Source of the DNA: Modicisalibacter ilicicola DSM 19980
GTDB taxonomy: Bacteria > Pseudomonadota > Gammaproteobacteria > Pseudomonadales > Halomonadaceae
Reading direction: 5' to 3'
Assembly (NCBI RefSeq): GCF_900128925.1
Contig: NZ_FQUJ01000023.1
Location: 1 to 41,351, forward strand
DNA: 41,351 nt
A program made the translations under genes and the position numbers. Positions 26,070-35,500 of this stretch are shown here, one piece after another (within the stretch, counting starts at the first letter, position 1; the number at the start of each line of letters is the position of its first letter). The notes under the pieces are model-generated. The model made no database searches. It was not told the origin of the DNA and saw only the letters and a list, made by a program, of their open reading frames with translations.

Positions 26070-26992
26070 CACGTCGTACCTTCTTGGGATGTGGATTGGT
26101 CTTCCTCGGCAGAGGATTCCGGCGGCGTCGCCGTGCGGCGCAGCCGTGCCAGCAGGCTATGGTGACGCCCGCACAGCGCCGAGAACAGGTAGGCGATACC
26201 GGCCAGCAGGATGATGCAGGGGCCGGACGGCAAGCCGAAATGGTAGGAGAGCAGCAGGCCGCCGGTGCTGGCCAGCATGGCGATCAGGACGGCCAGGCCG
26301 ATCAGCCCCTCCAGGCGCTTCGACCAGAAGCGTGCGGCGGTGGCCGGCAGCATCATCAGGCCCACCGCCATCAGCGTGCCCAGGGTCTGGAAGCCGGCGG
26401 TCAGGTTGAGTACCACCAGCCCCAGGAACAGGCCGTGGATCAGCCCATGACGCACGCCCTGGCCGCGCAGGAACAGCGGGTCGAGGCATTCCACCACCAG
26501 GGCCCGGAACATCAGTGCCAGCAGCAGCACGGTGACACTGCACACCGTCGCGATCAGCAACAGCGCGCCGGAGTCCACCGCCAGGATCGAACCGAACAGC
26601 ACATGGGTGAGATCGACGCTGCTGCCCCCCAGGGAGACCAGCAACACGCCTGCCGCCAAGGAGATGAGATAAAAGCTGGCCATGGCCGAATCCTCGCGAT
26701 GGCCGGTCATCTGCGACACCCCGCCGGCCAGGCCGGCGACCACCAGCCCCGAGAGCACGCCCCCCAGGCTCATGGCCGGCAGCGAGATGCCCGCCAGCAG
26801 GAACCCCAGGGCCACGCCGGGCAGGATGGCGTGGGCCATGGCATCGCCCATCAGGCTCATGCCGCGCAGCATCAGGAAGACCCCGAGAGAGGGCACGGCC
26901 AGCGACAGCGCCAGTCCCGCCACCAGCGCGCGACGCATGAAGCCGTAGTCGGTCAGCGGCGTGAGCAGCAGCGCCTCCAGCGTCTCGATCAT
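26069..26992 (-). CDS. znuB: Zinc ABC transporter permease ZnuB
   Basis: 307 residues from ATG 26992, which overlaps the znuC stop as ATGA; an in-frame extension further upstream would cover znuC and is not used. About eight to nine membrane helices of the ABC-3 metal permease family, with typical segments MLRGMSLMGDAMAHAILPGVALG (near residue 40) and GTLMAVGLMMLPATAARFW (near 215). Forms the inner-membrane channel with ZnuC. The C-terminal tail after about residue 275 is polar and acidic (ESSAEEDQSTSQE) and longer than in E. coli. Confidence 0.91.
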   Translation of the reverse strand: MIETLEALLLTPLTDYGFMRRALVAGLALSLAVPSLGVFLMLRGMSLMGDAMAHAILPGVALGFLLAGISLPAMSLGGVLSGLVVAGLAGGVSQMTGHREDSAMASFYLISLAAGVLLVSLGGSSVDLTHVLFGSILAVDSGALLLIATVCSVTVLLLALMFRALVVECLDPLFLRGQGVRHGLIHGLFLGLVVLNLTAGFQTLGTLMAVGLMMLPATAARFWSKRLEGLIGLAVLIAMLASTGGLLLSYHFGLPSGPCIILLAGIAYLFSALCGRHHSLLARLRRTATPPESSAEEDQSTSQEGTT

Positions 26993-27714
26993 GGGGTCGC
27001 TCCGCGCAGGTCCAGAGGTGGCAGCGAGGTCTGGACACCTTGAGGCTTGCCGTAGCGTTCGAGGATGGCCTGGGGCGTGGACCAGTGGCCACGGCCGCCG
27101 GCTAGCAGCAGCACGCACCCCGCCAGGCGTCCCAGCTGCTCGAGATCGTGCAGCACGACGATGATGGTGGTGCCTTGATCGGCCATGTCGCGGAGCACGT
27201 CGGTGAGCACCTCGACGGTCTCGCTGTCGACGTTGGCGAAGGGTTCATCCAGCAGCAACAGCTCGGCTTCCTGCATCAGGGTGCGGCCCAGCAGGGCGCG
27301 CTGGCGCTGGCCGCCGGAGAGCTCCCCCAGGGGGCGATGGGCAAGATGGGAAATACCCAGGCGCATCATGATCTGGCGGGCCTTGCGGTAGTGCGGCGCG
27401 CAGTAGCCCGCCAAAGCGCCATGGCTGGGCCAGGTGCCGGTCATCACCAGTTCTTCCACGCTCATCGGGAAGCTCAGGTCCAGGGCCAGTTGCTGGGGCA
27501 GCCAGGCGCGGCGCTCCCGGGGCACGCTGCAGGTGATGCGCCCGGCGACCGGCGGCAACAGGCCCATGATCGCCTGGATGAGCGTGCTCTTGCCCGCCCC
27601 GTTGGCACCGATCAGGGCGGTGATCGCCCCATCGGGAAAGCTCCCCGTGAGGTGCTCGAGTACCCTTCGCCCGCCCTGGGCCAGCTGCACGTCTTCCAGT
27701 TTCAGTCGCGCCAT
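26989..27714 (-). CDS. znuC: Zinc ABC transporter ATP-binding protein ZnuC
   Basis: 241 residues from ATG 27714 (MARLKLEDVQLAQGG). Walker A GANGAGKST, signature ELSGGQRQRALLG, Walker B LLLLDEPFANVD and H-loop VVLHD are all present. The start overlaps the stop of the 46-codon membrane ORF by one base (TGATG), and the gene overlaps znuB by 4 nt. Energises zinc uptake under zinc shortage. Confidence 0.92.
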   Translation of the reverse strand: MARLKLEDVQLAQGGRRVLEHLTGSFPDGAITALIGANGAGKSTLIQAIMGLLPPVAGRITCSVPRERRAWLPQQLALDLSFPMSVEELVMTGTWPSHGALAGYCAPHYRKARQIMMRLGISHLAHRPLGELSGGQRQRALLGRTLMQEAELLLLDEPFANVDSETVEVLTDVLRDMADQGTTIIVVLHDLEQLGRLAGCVLLLAGGRGHWSTPQAILERYGKPQGVQTSLPPLDLRGATP

Positions 27715-27854
27715 CAGCCCCAAGCCCCCGTGGCCCAGCTCACCGCCAGCCACAGGAGCGCCAGCGGCACCAGCGCCAGCAACAGACGCCTGCGCGCCGA
27801 CAGGGACATCAGGGAGAAGTGACAGGGCCCATCCGGGCGGTGACGGTGGGGCAT
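27714..27854 (-). CDS. Small single-helix membrane protein preceding znuC
   Basis: 46 residues (ATG 27854), not a family I recognise. A polar, histidine-bearing N-terminus (MPHRHRPDGPCH) is followed by a positively charged stretch and one hydrophobic helix (RLLLALVPLALLWLAVSWA). Its stop overlaps the znuC start by one base, which suggests translational coupling, and the Zur-like palindrome lies 27 nt upstream. Two His and one Cys near the N-terminus could touch metal, but that is only a guess. It may be a leader peptide or a small subunit of the importer. Confidence 0.5.
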   Translation of the reverse strand: MPHRHRPDGPCHFSLMSLSARRRLLLALVPLALLWLAVSWATGAWG

Positions 27855-27880
27855 GACAGGGTCCCCAGGGAAAAAGCCAG

Positions 27881-27895
27881 GGTTATACCATAACC
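27881..27895 (-). promoter_or_regulatory. Zur-box-like operator overlapping -10 of the znu operon
   Basis: 15-bp palindrome: 6-nt arms GGTTAT / ATAACC around ACC. The core GTTAT-N3-ATAAC agrees with the gammaproteobacterial Zur box (GTTATA..TATAAC). On the minus strand it contains TATAAC (27887-27882), a good -10, 27 nt upstream of the small ORF start. Zinc-loaded Zur bound here would block the promoter. Confidence 0.7.
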
Positions 27896-27929
27896 GCGCC
27901 AACGTCACCAGGCGAACCCGTCTCCCTCA

Positions 27930-28709
27930 TCACAGCCGCAGGCCGCCATCCACCTCCAATACCCGGCCATGGAAATAGTCGTTTTCCATCACGAACTGCG
28001 CGGCGTGAGCGATCTCCTCGGGCTTGCCGAGGCGCTGGAACGGGATGCTTGCCTTGAGCTTGTCGAGCGCCTTCCGGGGCATCTTCTCGACCATGGCGGT
28101 CTCGCAGAAGCCCGGCGCGATGGCCGCGACGCGGATGCCATGCCGCGAGAGCTCGTTGGCCCAGGTCACGGTCATGGCCTCCACACCGGACTTGGCGGCA
28201 GCATAGTTGGTCTGGCCGACATTGCCCGATCGGCTGATGCTGGAGATGTTGAGAATGACGCCGCGCACCTCCGGGGCCTCGGCGTCGACATGCTCGATCA
28301 TCCGGGCCGCTGCCTCCCGAGCACACAGGAACACGCCGCGCATGTCGATCTTCGAGACCTTGTCCCAATCCTCCAGAGAGAGCTTCTTCTCTACCTTGCC
28401 GTCCTTGGCCTTGACCAGCAGGCCATCCGCGGTGACCCCGGCGTTGTTGATGATGCCGTGCAGCCCTCCGAAGTCCTCGATCAGTTTCTGGAAGCACGCC
28501 ACCACCTGGTCCTCCTGGGTGATGTCCAGCGGATAGCCTCGGCTCGTCGCCCCGGCCTGTTCGCACTGCTCGCGGGTCTGCTCGAGGCCTTCCTCGTCCA
28601 TGTCGAGCAATGCCGTCTTGGCGCCACAGCGCGCCAGGCGCACCGCCATGGCGCGGCCCAGGCCGCCGGCGGCACCGGTGATCGCGATGACGCTGTCCTT
28701 GAGTTGCAT
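27930..28709 (-). CDS. Short-chain dehydrogenase/reductase (acetoacetyl-CoA or 3-oxoacyl reductase type)
   Basis: 259 residues with a Rossmann fold. NAD(P)-binding GAAGGLGRAMA at about 11-21, structural NNAG (IINNAGVTADG), catalytic Ser in ISSISRSGNVGQ and YxxxK as NYAAAKSG. It lies 24 nt after phaC on the same strand, which suggests a role in supplying (R)-3-hydroxyacyl-CoA to PHA synthase. It differs from typical 246-residue PhaB by an insertion around KAKDGKVEKKLSLEDW, so a general 3-oxoacyl reductase or 3-hydroxyacyl-CoA dehydrogenase of fatty-acid metabolism is equally possible. Confidence 0.85.
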   Translation of the reverse strand: MQLKDSVIAITGAAGGLGRAMAVRLARCGAKTALLDMDEEGLEQTREQCEQAGATSRGYPLDITQEDQVVACFQKLIEDFGGLHGIINNAGVTADGLLVKAKDGKVEKKLSLEDWDKVSKIDMRGVFLCAREAAARMIEHVDAEAPEVRGVILNISSISRSGNVGQTNYAAAKSGVEAMTVTWANELSRHGIRVAAIAPGFCETAMVEKMPRKALDKLKASIPFQRLGKPEEIAHAAQFVMENDYFHGRVLEVDGGLRL

Positions 28710-28733
28710 GTCTTCTCCCTCCTTGGGCGGGGT

Positions 28734-30575
28734 TCAACGTTCGAGTACGTAGTGGCCCGGCGCCTCTTCCAGGGGCTCGTAGCCCTTGTCGGGATTGCCC
28801 ATGGTCGGCGGCTCGCTCTCGCCGCTGGTGTGCTCCAGCAGCCACCGGTGCCACTCGGGCCACCAGGAGCCCTGGCGCTCCGGCACTTGCGCATGCCAGG
28901 TGTCGGCATCGACGTAGGCCGCGTCCGCTGGCTTGTCGGCGATCTGGTAGACCCGCCGCTTGTGCCCGGGCTCGCTCACCACGCCGGCGTTGTGGCCGCC
29001 GCTGGTCAACGTGAAGGTGATATCGCCGCCGAGCAGTAGCTGGTTACGGTACACCGAGCGCCACGGGGCGATGTGGTCCTTGCGGGTGGCGACCAGGAAA
29101 CTCGGCAGGCGGATGTCGCCAAGCAGCACCGGCTGACCGTCGGCCTTGTAGCGCCCCTGGGCCAGGGCGTTGTCGAGATACAGCCGACGCAGGTACTGGG
29201 AGTGCATCTTGTAGGGCATGCGCGTGCCGTCGGTACTCCAGGCCATCAGGTCGAAGGTGCCCATGCGCTCGCCCAGCAGATACTCGCGCACGATCCGCGA
29301 CCAGACCAGGTCGTTGGACTGCAGCAGCTGGAAGGCACCCTTCATCTGCCAATCCTCCAGGTAGCCTTGCTCGCGCATGGCATCCTCGAGGAAATGCACC
29401 TGGCTTTCGTCGATGAAGAGCTCGAGTTCGCCGGCCTCCTCGAAGTCCGTGAGGCTGGCGAACAGGCTCAGGCTGGCCAGGCGGTCGTCCTCGTTGCGCG
29501 CCATCACCGCCGCGGTGATGGACAGCAGCGTGCCGCCCAGGCAGTACCCCACGGCGTGGACCTTCTGCTCGGGCACGATGGCGTTGACCGCCTCCAGCGC
29601 TTCCATGATGCCGGTCTGGCGGTAATCCTCGATGCCCATGTTGCGCTCCTCGGGGCCGGGATTCTTCCAGGAGATCATGAACACCGTGTAACCCTGATCC
29701 ACCAGCCAGCGCACCAGGGAATTCTCCGGCGAAAGATCCAGGATGTAATACTTCATGATCCAGGCCGGCACGATGAGCAGCGGCTCGGCTTTCACCTTTT
29801 CGGTCGTGGGAGTGTACTGGATCAGCTCCATCAGCTGATTGCGATAAACCACCTGGCCTGGGGTGACCGCTACCGTCTCTCCCGGGGTGAACCGCTCGGC
29901 GCCCGCCGGGGGGCGTCTCTCGACGAAACGTTCGATGTCCTCCTGGGCATGCAGGAAGCCATCGATCAGATTGCGCCCCGCCCGTTCCTGGGTGCGCTTG
30001 AGCACCACCGGGTTGGTCCACACGCTGTTGGCCGGCGAGGCCATGTCGAGCAGCTGGCGACTGATGAAATTGACCACGTCCTCGTGATGCCGGCTCATGC
30101 CCGGCATGTCCCGGGTGGCGGTGTCCCACCACTGCTGGTTCAGCAAGAATCCCTGGTGGATGACGTTGAACGGCCACTGCTGCCATTCCGGTTCGTCGAA
30201 GCGGTCGTCCTGGGCCGGAGGCGCGATGCAGGGTTCGCATTCGTGACTGGCCATGGCCTGAGGCAGATATTCGGTGAAACGACGCAGGTGCTGCTGGGCA
30301 TCGAAGGCCAGATGCGCCTGCTTGCCCGGCGAGAGCAGCAGATGCGCCCACCAGTCGGCATAGGCCTGGAAGATCGAGGCCGGCGACAGCCCCGCGGTGA
30401 ACTTGGCCAGCGCGGCATGATGGCGTTGACTCCATTGCCGGAAGGGGTCCACCTGTTCGGCAGATGACGGCGCCGTGCTGGCTTGCTGGTCGGCCTCGGT
30501 GGGAGCGAGGGGGCGTTGGTTACTTGGGGTGGTGGTCTGCGGCGAGCGTGACGCACGACCGGCTTGCTTGGCCAT
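28734..30575 (-). CDS. phaC: Class I polyhydroxyalkanoate synthase PhaC
   Basis: 613 residues; polymerises (R)-3-hydroxyacyl-CoA on the surface of PHA granules. The N-terminal PhaC domain is preceded by a polar low-complexity leader (residues 1-45). The alpha/beta-hydrolase domain has the lipase-like box GYCLGG with nucleophile Cys345, an Asp in VATRKDHIAPW and the His in SGGHNAGVVSEPG. GGGAGG lies 6 nt upstream of the ATG. First gene of a two-gene operon with the reductase; no phasin or phaA is adjacent, as is common in halomonads where pha genes are scattered. Confidence 0.93.
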   Translation of the reverse strand: MAKQAGRASRSPQTTTPSNQRPLAPTEADQQASTAPSSAEQVDPFRQWSQRHHAALAKFTAGLSPASIFQAYADWWAHLLLSPGKQAHLAFDAQQHLRRFTEYLPQAMASHECEPCIAPPAQDDRFDEPEWQQWPFNVIHQGFLLNQQWWDTATRDMPGMSRHHEDVVNFISRQLLDMASPANSVWTNPVVLKRTQERAGRNLIDGFLHAQEDIERFVERRPPAGAERFTPGETVAVTPGQVVYRNQLMELIQYTPTTEKVKAEPLLIVPAWIMKYYILDLSPENSLVRWLVDQGYTVFMISWKNPGPEERNMGIEDYRQTGIMEALEAVNAIVPEQKVHAVGYCLGGTLLSITAAVMARNEDDRLASLSLFASLTDFEEAGELELFIDESQVHFLEDAMREQGYLEDWQMKGAFQLLQSNDLVWSRIVREYLLGERMGTFDLMAWSTDGTRMPYKMHSQYLRRLYLDNALAQGRYKADGQPVLLGDIRLPSFLVATRKDHIAPWRSVYRNQLLLGGDITFTLTSGGHNAGVVSEPGHKRRVYQIADKPADAAYVDADTWHAQVPERQGSWWPEWHRWLLEHTSGESEPPTMGNPDKGYEPLEEAPGHYVLER

Positions 30576-30692
30576 GTTGCCTCCCTGTCAAAAACTGCTG
30601 ACGTATGGCATGGGCTACCAGTCACTATAGTCCTCGGGCCGGGGATGTCGAAAGGGCGAGCGGCACGCGTGCCTGGCAAGTGGCGATGACGG

Positions 30693-31370
30693 CTAGTAGC
30701 GGATGTGTACCCCCACCTGATTGGGGGCCAGGGTCCAGGCGTACTGATAGTCGAGGTGCATGCCGCCTAGGGAGAGTCGTGCCGGCTGAAAGCGGTTCAG
30801 GGCATGCCCGGCCTGGGTGGGCTGAGTGCGCAACTGCAACTCGCTGACCAGCATGCCGGTGGCGAAGCTGATCGCCCCGTCCCCCGGGCGATCGTCACCC
30901 AGGCCGATCGCTAGGCCGCCCAGGGTATTCACGATCAGCGAGTCTACCCGTGCCTGCCAGGAACGACGCGCCCGCTCCTCCGCCGCCACTTCGCGCATCA
31001 GGTCTCGAGCCTGCTCGAGATCGCCAGCCGCTTGCAGGCGTTCGAACTCACGCCGGGCAGCCGGATGCGGCTGGGTATCCAGGAACATCCCACTCAGGGC
31101 CAGCGCGGATTTCACCGTACCCACCCGCGCGTCGAAACGATCGTCGTCGTCATCCGCCTCGCTGGCTTCATAGGCATTGACCGCCAGGCTCGTCGCGTAG
31201 ATCCCCGTCCATCCGTAGTGCCAGATCTGCGCCTGGCGCTCGCCGCGCGACAGGGCATCTTCATAGGCCTGCCACTCTGCCTGCTGGCTGGATTGGGCCC
31301 AGGTCGCGGTGGGCGTCAGGCACAAGAGGAAAAGGAGCAGGGCGGCCGGGGTGGGGTGGATGGTGGGCAT
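30693..31370 (-). CDS. Secreted protein of unknown function
   Basis: 225 residues, no family recognised. A clear signal peptide (ALLLFLLCLTPTATWAQSS) predicts export to the periplasm or outer membrane. After it come an acidic stretch (EADDDDDRFD), a predicted coiled-coil or helical region with many Glu and Arg (about 105-145), and a C-terminal half with glycine-rich and alternating strands ending in VGVHIRY, which could sit in or at the outer membrane. Not overlapping a neighbour; 117 nt from phaC, and divergent from the cas genes. Confidence 0.7.
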   Translation of the reverse strand: MPTIHPTPAALLLFLLCLTPTATWAQSSQQAEWQAYEDALSRGERQAQIWHYGWTGIYATSLAVNAYEASEADDDDDRFDARVGTVKSALALSGMFLDTQPHPAARREFERLQAAGDLEQARDLMREVAAEERARRSWQARVDSLIVNTLGGLAIGLGDDRPGDGAISFATGMLVSELQLRTQPTQAGHALNRFQPARLSLGGMHLDYQYAWTLAPNQVGVHIRY

Positions 31371-31527
31371 GGGGATTTCCAGAGAGTCCTTAATGGGGTG
31401 TCAGGGAGTATAGGGTAGGGCAATCGAGGAATTAAAATGCCTCGGCTTGGCTTTTCGAAACTTTAGAAGGTGGCGAAAGATGCTTAGATGACTGAAGCCA
31501 AGGAAATTCCAACAGGCAGGGATCAAT

Positions 31528-32505
31528 ATGGATGACTTCTCACCCACATCGCTCAAGACGATTCTGCATTCAAAGCGAGCGAATCTATATTATCTTCAGC
31601 ATTGCCGTGTCTTGGTCAATGGTGGGCGTGTGGAGTATGTCACCGATGAAGGGCGCCAATCGAAGTATTGGAACATTCCCATTGCCAATACGACTTCGAT
31701 TCTGTTGGGAACCGGCACCTCGATTACTCAAGCAGCTATGCGCGAATTGGCCAAGGCGGGTGTGCTGGTCGGCTTCTGTGGCGGTGGAGGCACACCGCTC
31801 TTTTCCGCCAATGAAGTCGATGTAGATGTCGCCTGGTTCAACCCGCAAAGCGAATACCGGCCCACCGAGTATCTGCAGCACTGGGTGCGCTTCTGGTTCG
31901 ATGACGAGAAACGTCTCGAGGCGGCCAAACGCTTTCAACTGGCTCGGCTCTCACGCATCGAAACCCATTGGCTTGGTAGCAAGCCATTGCTCGATGCCGG
32001 CTTTACTCTCTCGTCGGATCGCTTGAATTCGGCCTTGGGGCTGCATCGCGAGGCCATTATCAAAGCCCCAAGTACCCTCGACTTACTGACTCTGGAAGCA
32101 CGCTTGACCAAGACGTTATTCAAGCTCGCAGTACAGGCAGTGGATTATGGCGAGTTCACTCGCGCCAAGCGCGGTAGTGGCACGGACCCGGCCAACCGAT
32201 TTCTCGATCACGGCAACTATCTGGCCTATGGTCTGGGCGCCACCGCTACCTGGGTACTGGGCATTCCTCATGGCCTGGCGGTACTGCACGGCAAGACCCG
32301 GCGCGGTGGGCTGGTGTTCGATGTGGCAGATCTGGTCAAGGATGCGGTCATTCTGCCGCAAGCCTTTATCTCGGCGATGCGTGGCGATGAGGAGCAGGAG
32401 TTCCGCCAGGCCTGCATCGAAAGCCTTACTCGCAGCGAATCCCTGGATTTCATGATCGACACCCTGAAGGAGATCGCCATCGATCTAGGGGGCGTCGAGT
32501 CATGA
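31528..32505 (+). CDS. cas1: CRISPR-associated endonuclease Cas1, subtype I-F
   Basis: 325 residues. Integrase of spacer acquisition, working with the Cas2-3 fusion in I-F systems. The metal site is seen at near-canonical spacing: Glu in LLTLEARLTK (about 191), His in GLAVLHGKTRR (about 254) and Asp residues in LVFDVADLVKD (about 264 and 267). The sequence starts DDFSPTSLKTILHSKRANLYYLQHC, typical of I-F Cas1. The stop overlaps the cas2-3 start by 4 nt. First gene of the locus; no CRISPR array or leader was found upstream of it. Confidence 0.95.
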   Translation: MDDFSPTSLKTILHSKRANLYYLQHCRVLVNGGRVEYVTDEGRQSKYWNIPIANTTSILLGTGTSITQAAMRELAKAGVLVGFCGGGGTPLFSANEVDVDVAWFNPQSEYRPTEYLQHWVRFWFDDEKRLEAAKRFQLARLSRIETHWLGSKPLLDAGFTLSSDRLNSALGLHREAIIKAPSTLDLLTLEARLTKTLFKLAVQAVDYGEFTRAKRGSGTDPANRFLDHGNYLAYGLGATATWVLGIPHGLAVLHGKTRRGGLVFDVADLVKDAVILPQAFISAMRGDEEQEFRQACIESLTRSESLDFMIDTLKEIAIDLGGVES

Positions 32506-35500
32506 ATGTGCTGATCGTCTCCCAGTGCAACAAGAACGCGCTCAAGGAGACCCGGCGCATTCTCGATCAGTTCGCCGAGCGTCGTGGCGAGCGGACCTGG
32601 CAGACGCCCATCACCCAAGCGGGTCTTGATACCTTGAGGCGCCTACTGCGTAAAACAGCGCGCAAGAATACCGCCGTGGCCTGCCATTGGATCCGCGGCC
32701 GAGATCATAGCGAACTGATGTGGATCGTCGGTGATGCCAGCCGTTTCAATATGCAGGGCGCCGTGCCCACCAATACGACCCGTCGCAATATTCTGCGTAC
32801 TGAGGATGAAAATGATTGGCACAGCGGGCGTTTGATACATCTTCTGGCATCGCTGGCGGCGCTTTTTCATGACCTAGGCAAGGCTAGCCGCGCTTTTCAA
32901 GACCGGCTTCATGGCCGCCTCGAAGGCCGCAACCTCTACCGCCACGAATGGGTATCGCTCAGATTGCTGGAGGCCTTCGTCGGCGAGGATGAAGATGCCG
33001 CCTGGCTATATCGACTCGAACACTTCACTTTTGATGATGATGCCTGCTGGCTAGACCGGCTCAAATGCGATGGGCTGATTAATGGTCAACAACAGTCGAA
33101 AACACCGTTTGCGGGAATGCCGCCGCTTGCCGCAGCGATCGGTTGGCTGATTCTGAGCCATCATCGCTTGCCCGCATTGCCGGCTTTCGATGAGAACGGA
33201 CAACAGAAATGGTCCGGTGCCCGAGGAATACTCAATGCTGCTATCTTGCCTGCGTTGCCAGAGGCTTTCACCGCTGCCTGGAATGAAAGGGTAGAGAACA
33301 CCTCGCCGGCAGAGGTTGCGCCCTACTGGGAGTTTCCCGAGGGGCTGCCCGTTACGAGTGATGCTTGGCGCCAACGCAGTCAGCGACTGGCGCGGCAACT
33401 GCGAGTCGTCAGTATCACTGCACCACCGCTGGAATCGCCCTATGTGATGCATCTAGCACGCTTGGCTATGATGCTCGCGGATCATCACTACTCGAGCCTG
33501 ACCGATGCTGGCCGCCTGTCCGGCGATTGGTCTACGGCGCTATATGCGAATACGGCTGCCCTGCATGGCAAGCGTCGGCTGTGTCAGCCGCTTGACGAGC
33601 ACTTGTTAGGCGTGACACGCACGGTGGGCGAAATCGTTCACCGTCTGCCGGACATGGAAAAAGGCTTGCCGCGCATTGCGCGACACAAGGGATTGCGACA
33701 GCGTAGCCGCGACAGCCGCTTTCGTTGGCAGGACCAGGCATTCGACCTGGCAGTAGGTGTGCGAGACAAGGCCCGTGAGCAGGGTTTTTTCGGGGTCAAC
33801 ATGGCTTCCACCGGCTGTGGCAAGACAATCGCCAACGGTCGAATCATGTACGCCTTGAGCGATCCTGAAGAGGGGGCGCGCTTCTCGATTGCGCTTGGTC
33901 TGCGAACGCTTACGCTGCAAACCGGGCAAGCTTACCGGGAAAGATTGGGGCTGGGCAGCGACGACTTGGCCGTTCGGGTCGGGGGTAGTGCCAGCCGAGC
34001 ATTATTCGAGCATCAGCAGCGAAAAAGCGGCGGCTCGGAGTCGCGAGCCGCTTTGCTGGATGAGCAGAGTCATGTCCATTTCGAAGGACGGATCGATGAG
34101 CACCCTCTGCTGTCACGGGCTACACAAGATCCACGTGCCCGCGCGCTGATCAGCGCGCCCGTGCTGGTGTGTACGATTGACCACTTGATACCGGCGACGG
34201 AAAGTTTGCGCGGCGGCCACCAGATCGTACCTATGCTGCGGTTGATGGGCAGTGATCTCGTGCTCGATGAGCCGGATGACTTCGATATCGACGACCTTCC
34301 CGGCCTGACGCGTCTTGTTTATTGGGCCGGGCTGCTTGGCTCACGGGTACTGCTTTCCTCCGCCACGTTGTCGCCGGCATTGGTGCGCGGCCTGTTCGAG
34401 GCATATCGAACCGGCCGCGCAGAGTATCAGCGCCATCGAGGTGTTCCTGGAACCCCAGTGAGCCCTTGCTGCGCTTGGTTCGATGAGCACGGCTGCACCC
34501 AGCAGATATGTGCCGAGGGCGAGGAGTTCGATGCCGCCCACATAAAGTTTGCTCGGCAGCGTGCCGCCCGGCTCAGCGGTCAGGCTCCGGCTCGCCGGGG
34601 GTATCTCGTCCCGCTGTCTGCGCCCTCCGCTCACCCGGAGGATGTTTATCAGGCAGTGGCACAGACAATACTTACGCAAGCGTGCGCCCTCCACGAACAG
34701 CACCACGCCGTTGACCCCCACAGTGGCAAGCGAGTCAGTTTCGGTCTGGTGCGCATGGCCAACATCGAGCCATTGGTGGCCGTTGCTCAGGCGCTTTATC
34801 GGTCGGATATTCCGGAAGATCGGCAGATTCATCTATGCGTTTACCACTCGCAGTTCCCTTTGCTGCTGCGCTCGCGCTTGGAGGCCCGGCTGGACCGAGT
34901 GCTGGATCGGCGCGAGGAGAACGCCGTGTTCGGTCTTGTCGATATTCGTACAGAGCTTGATGGCAGCCCTGCTAGGAATCAGTTTTTCATCGTGCTTGGT
35001 TCGCCGGTCACGGAAGTCGGTCGTGACCATGATTACGATTGGGCGATAGTCGAGCCCTCTTCAATGCGCTCTATCATTCAGCTCGCTGGCCGCATACGGC
35101 GCCACCGTCCCGAGCCCGCTCATGCGCCTAATATTGCCCTGCTTGATACCAACGTCCGTCATCTGAAGCGGGCTGCACCGGTATTTAGCCGACCGGGCTT
35201 TGAAACAGAGAAGCGCTGGCCGCTGGTGACGCATCAACTGGCGGAGCTATTGAGAGCCGATGAGATCGAACACATCGACTCGCGCCCGCGACTGATGCCG
35301 GCAGAAGTGCTCGATCCCACCCAAAAACTCGTAGACCTCGAACACACACGACTTGCCGCGCTCATGGTCGAGGCAGCCGCCACTCCCGGGCAGCGACGCA
35401 AACGTCGCGGCGAGCCGGCGCAGGTCGATCTGGGGGCGTATCTCTTTTATCGCACCTCATCGATGACCCTCGGGGCGCTGGCAATGCAGCAACAGCCTTT

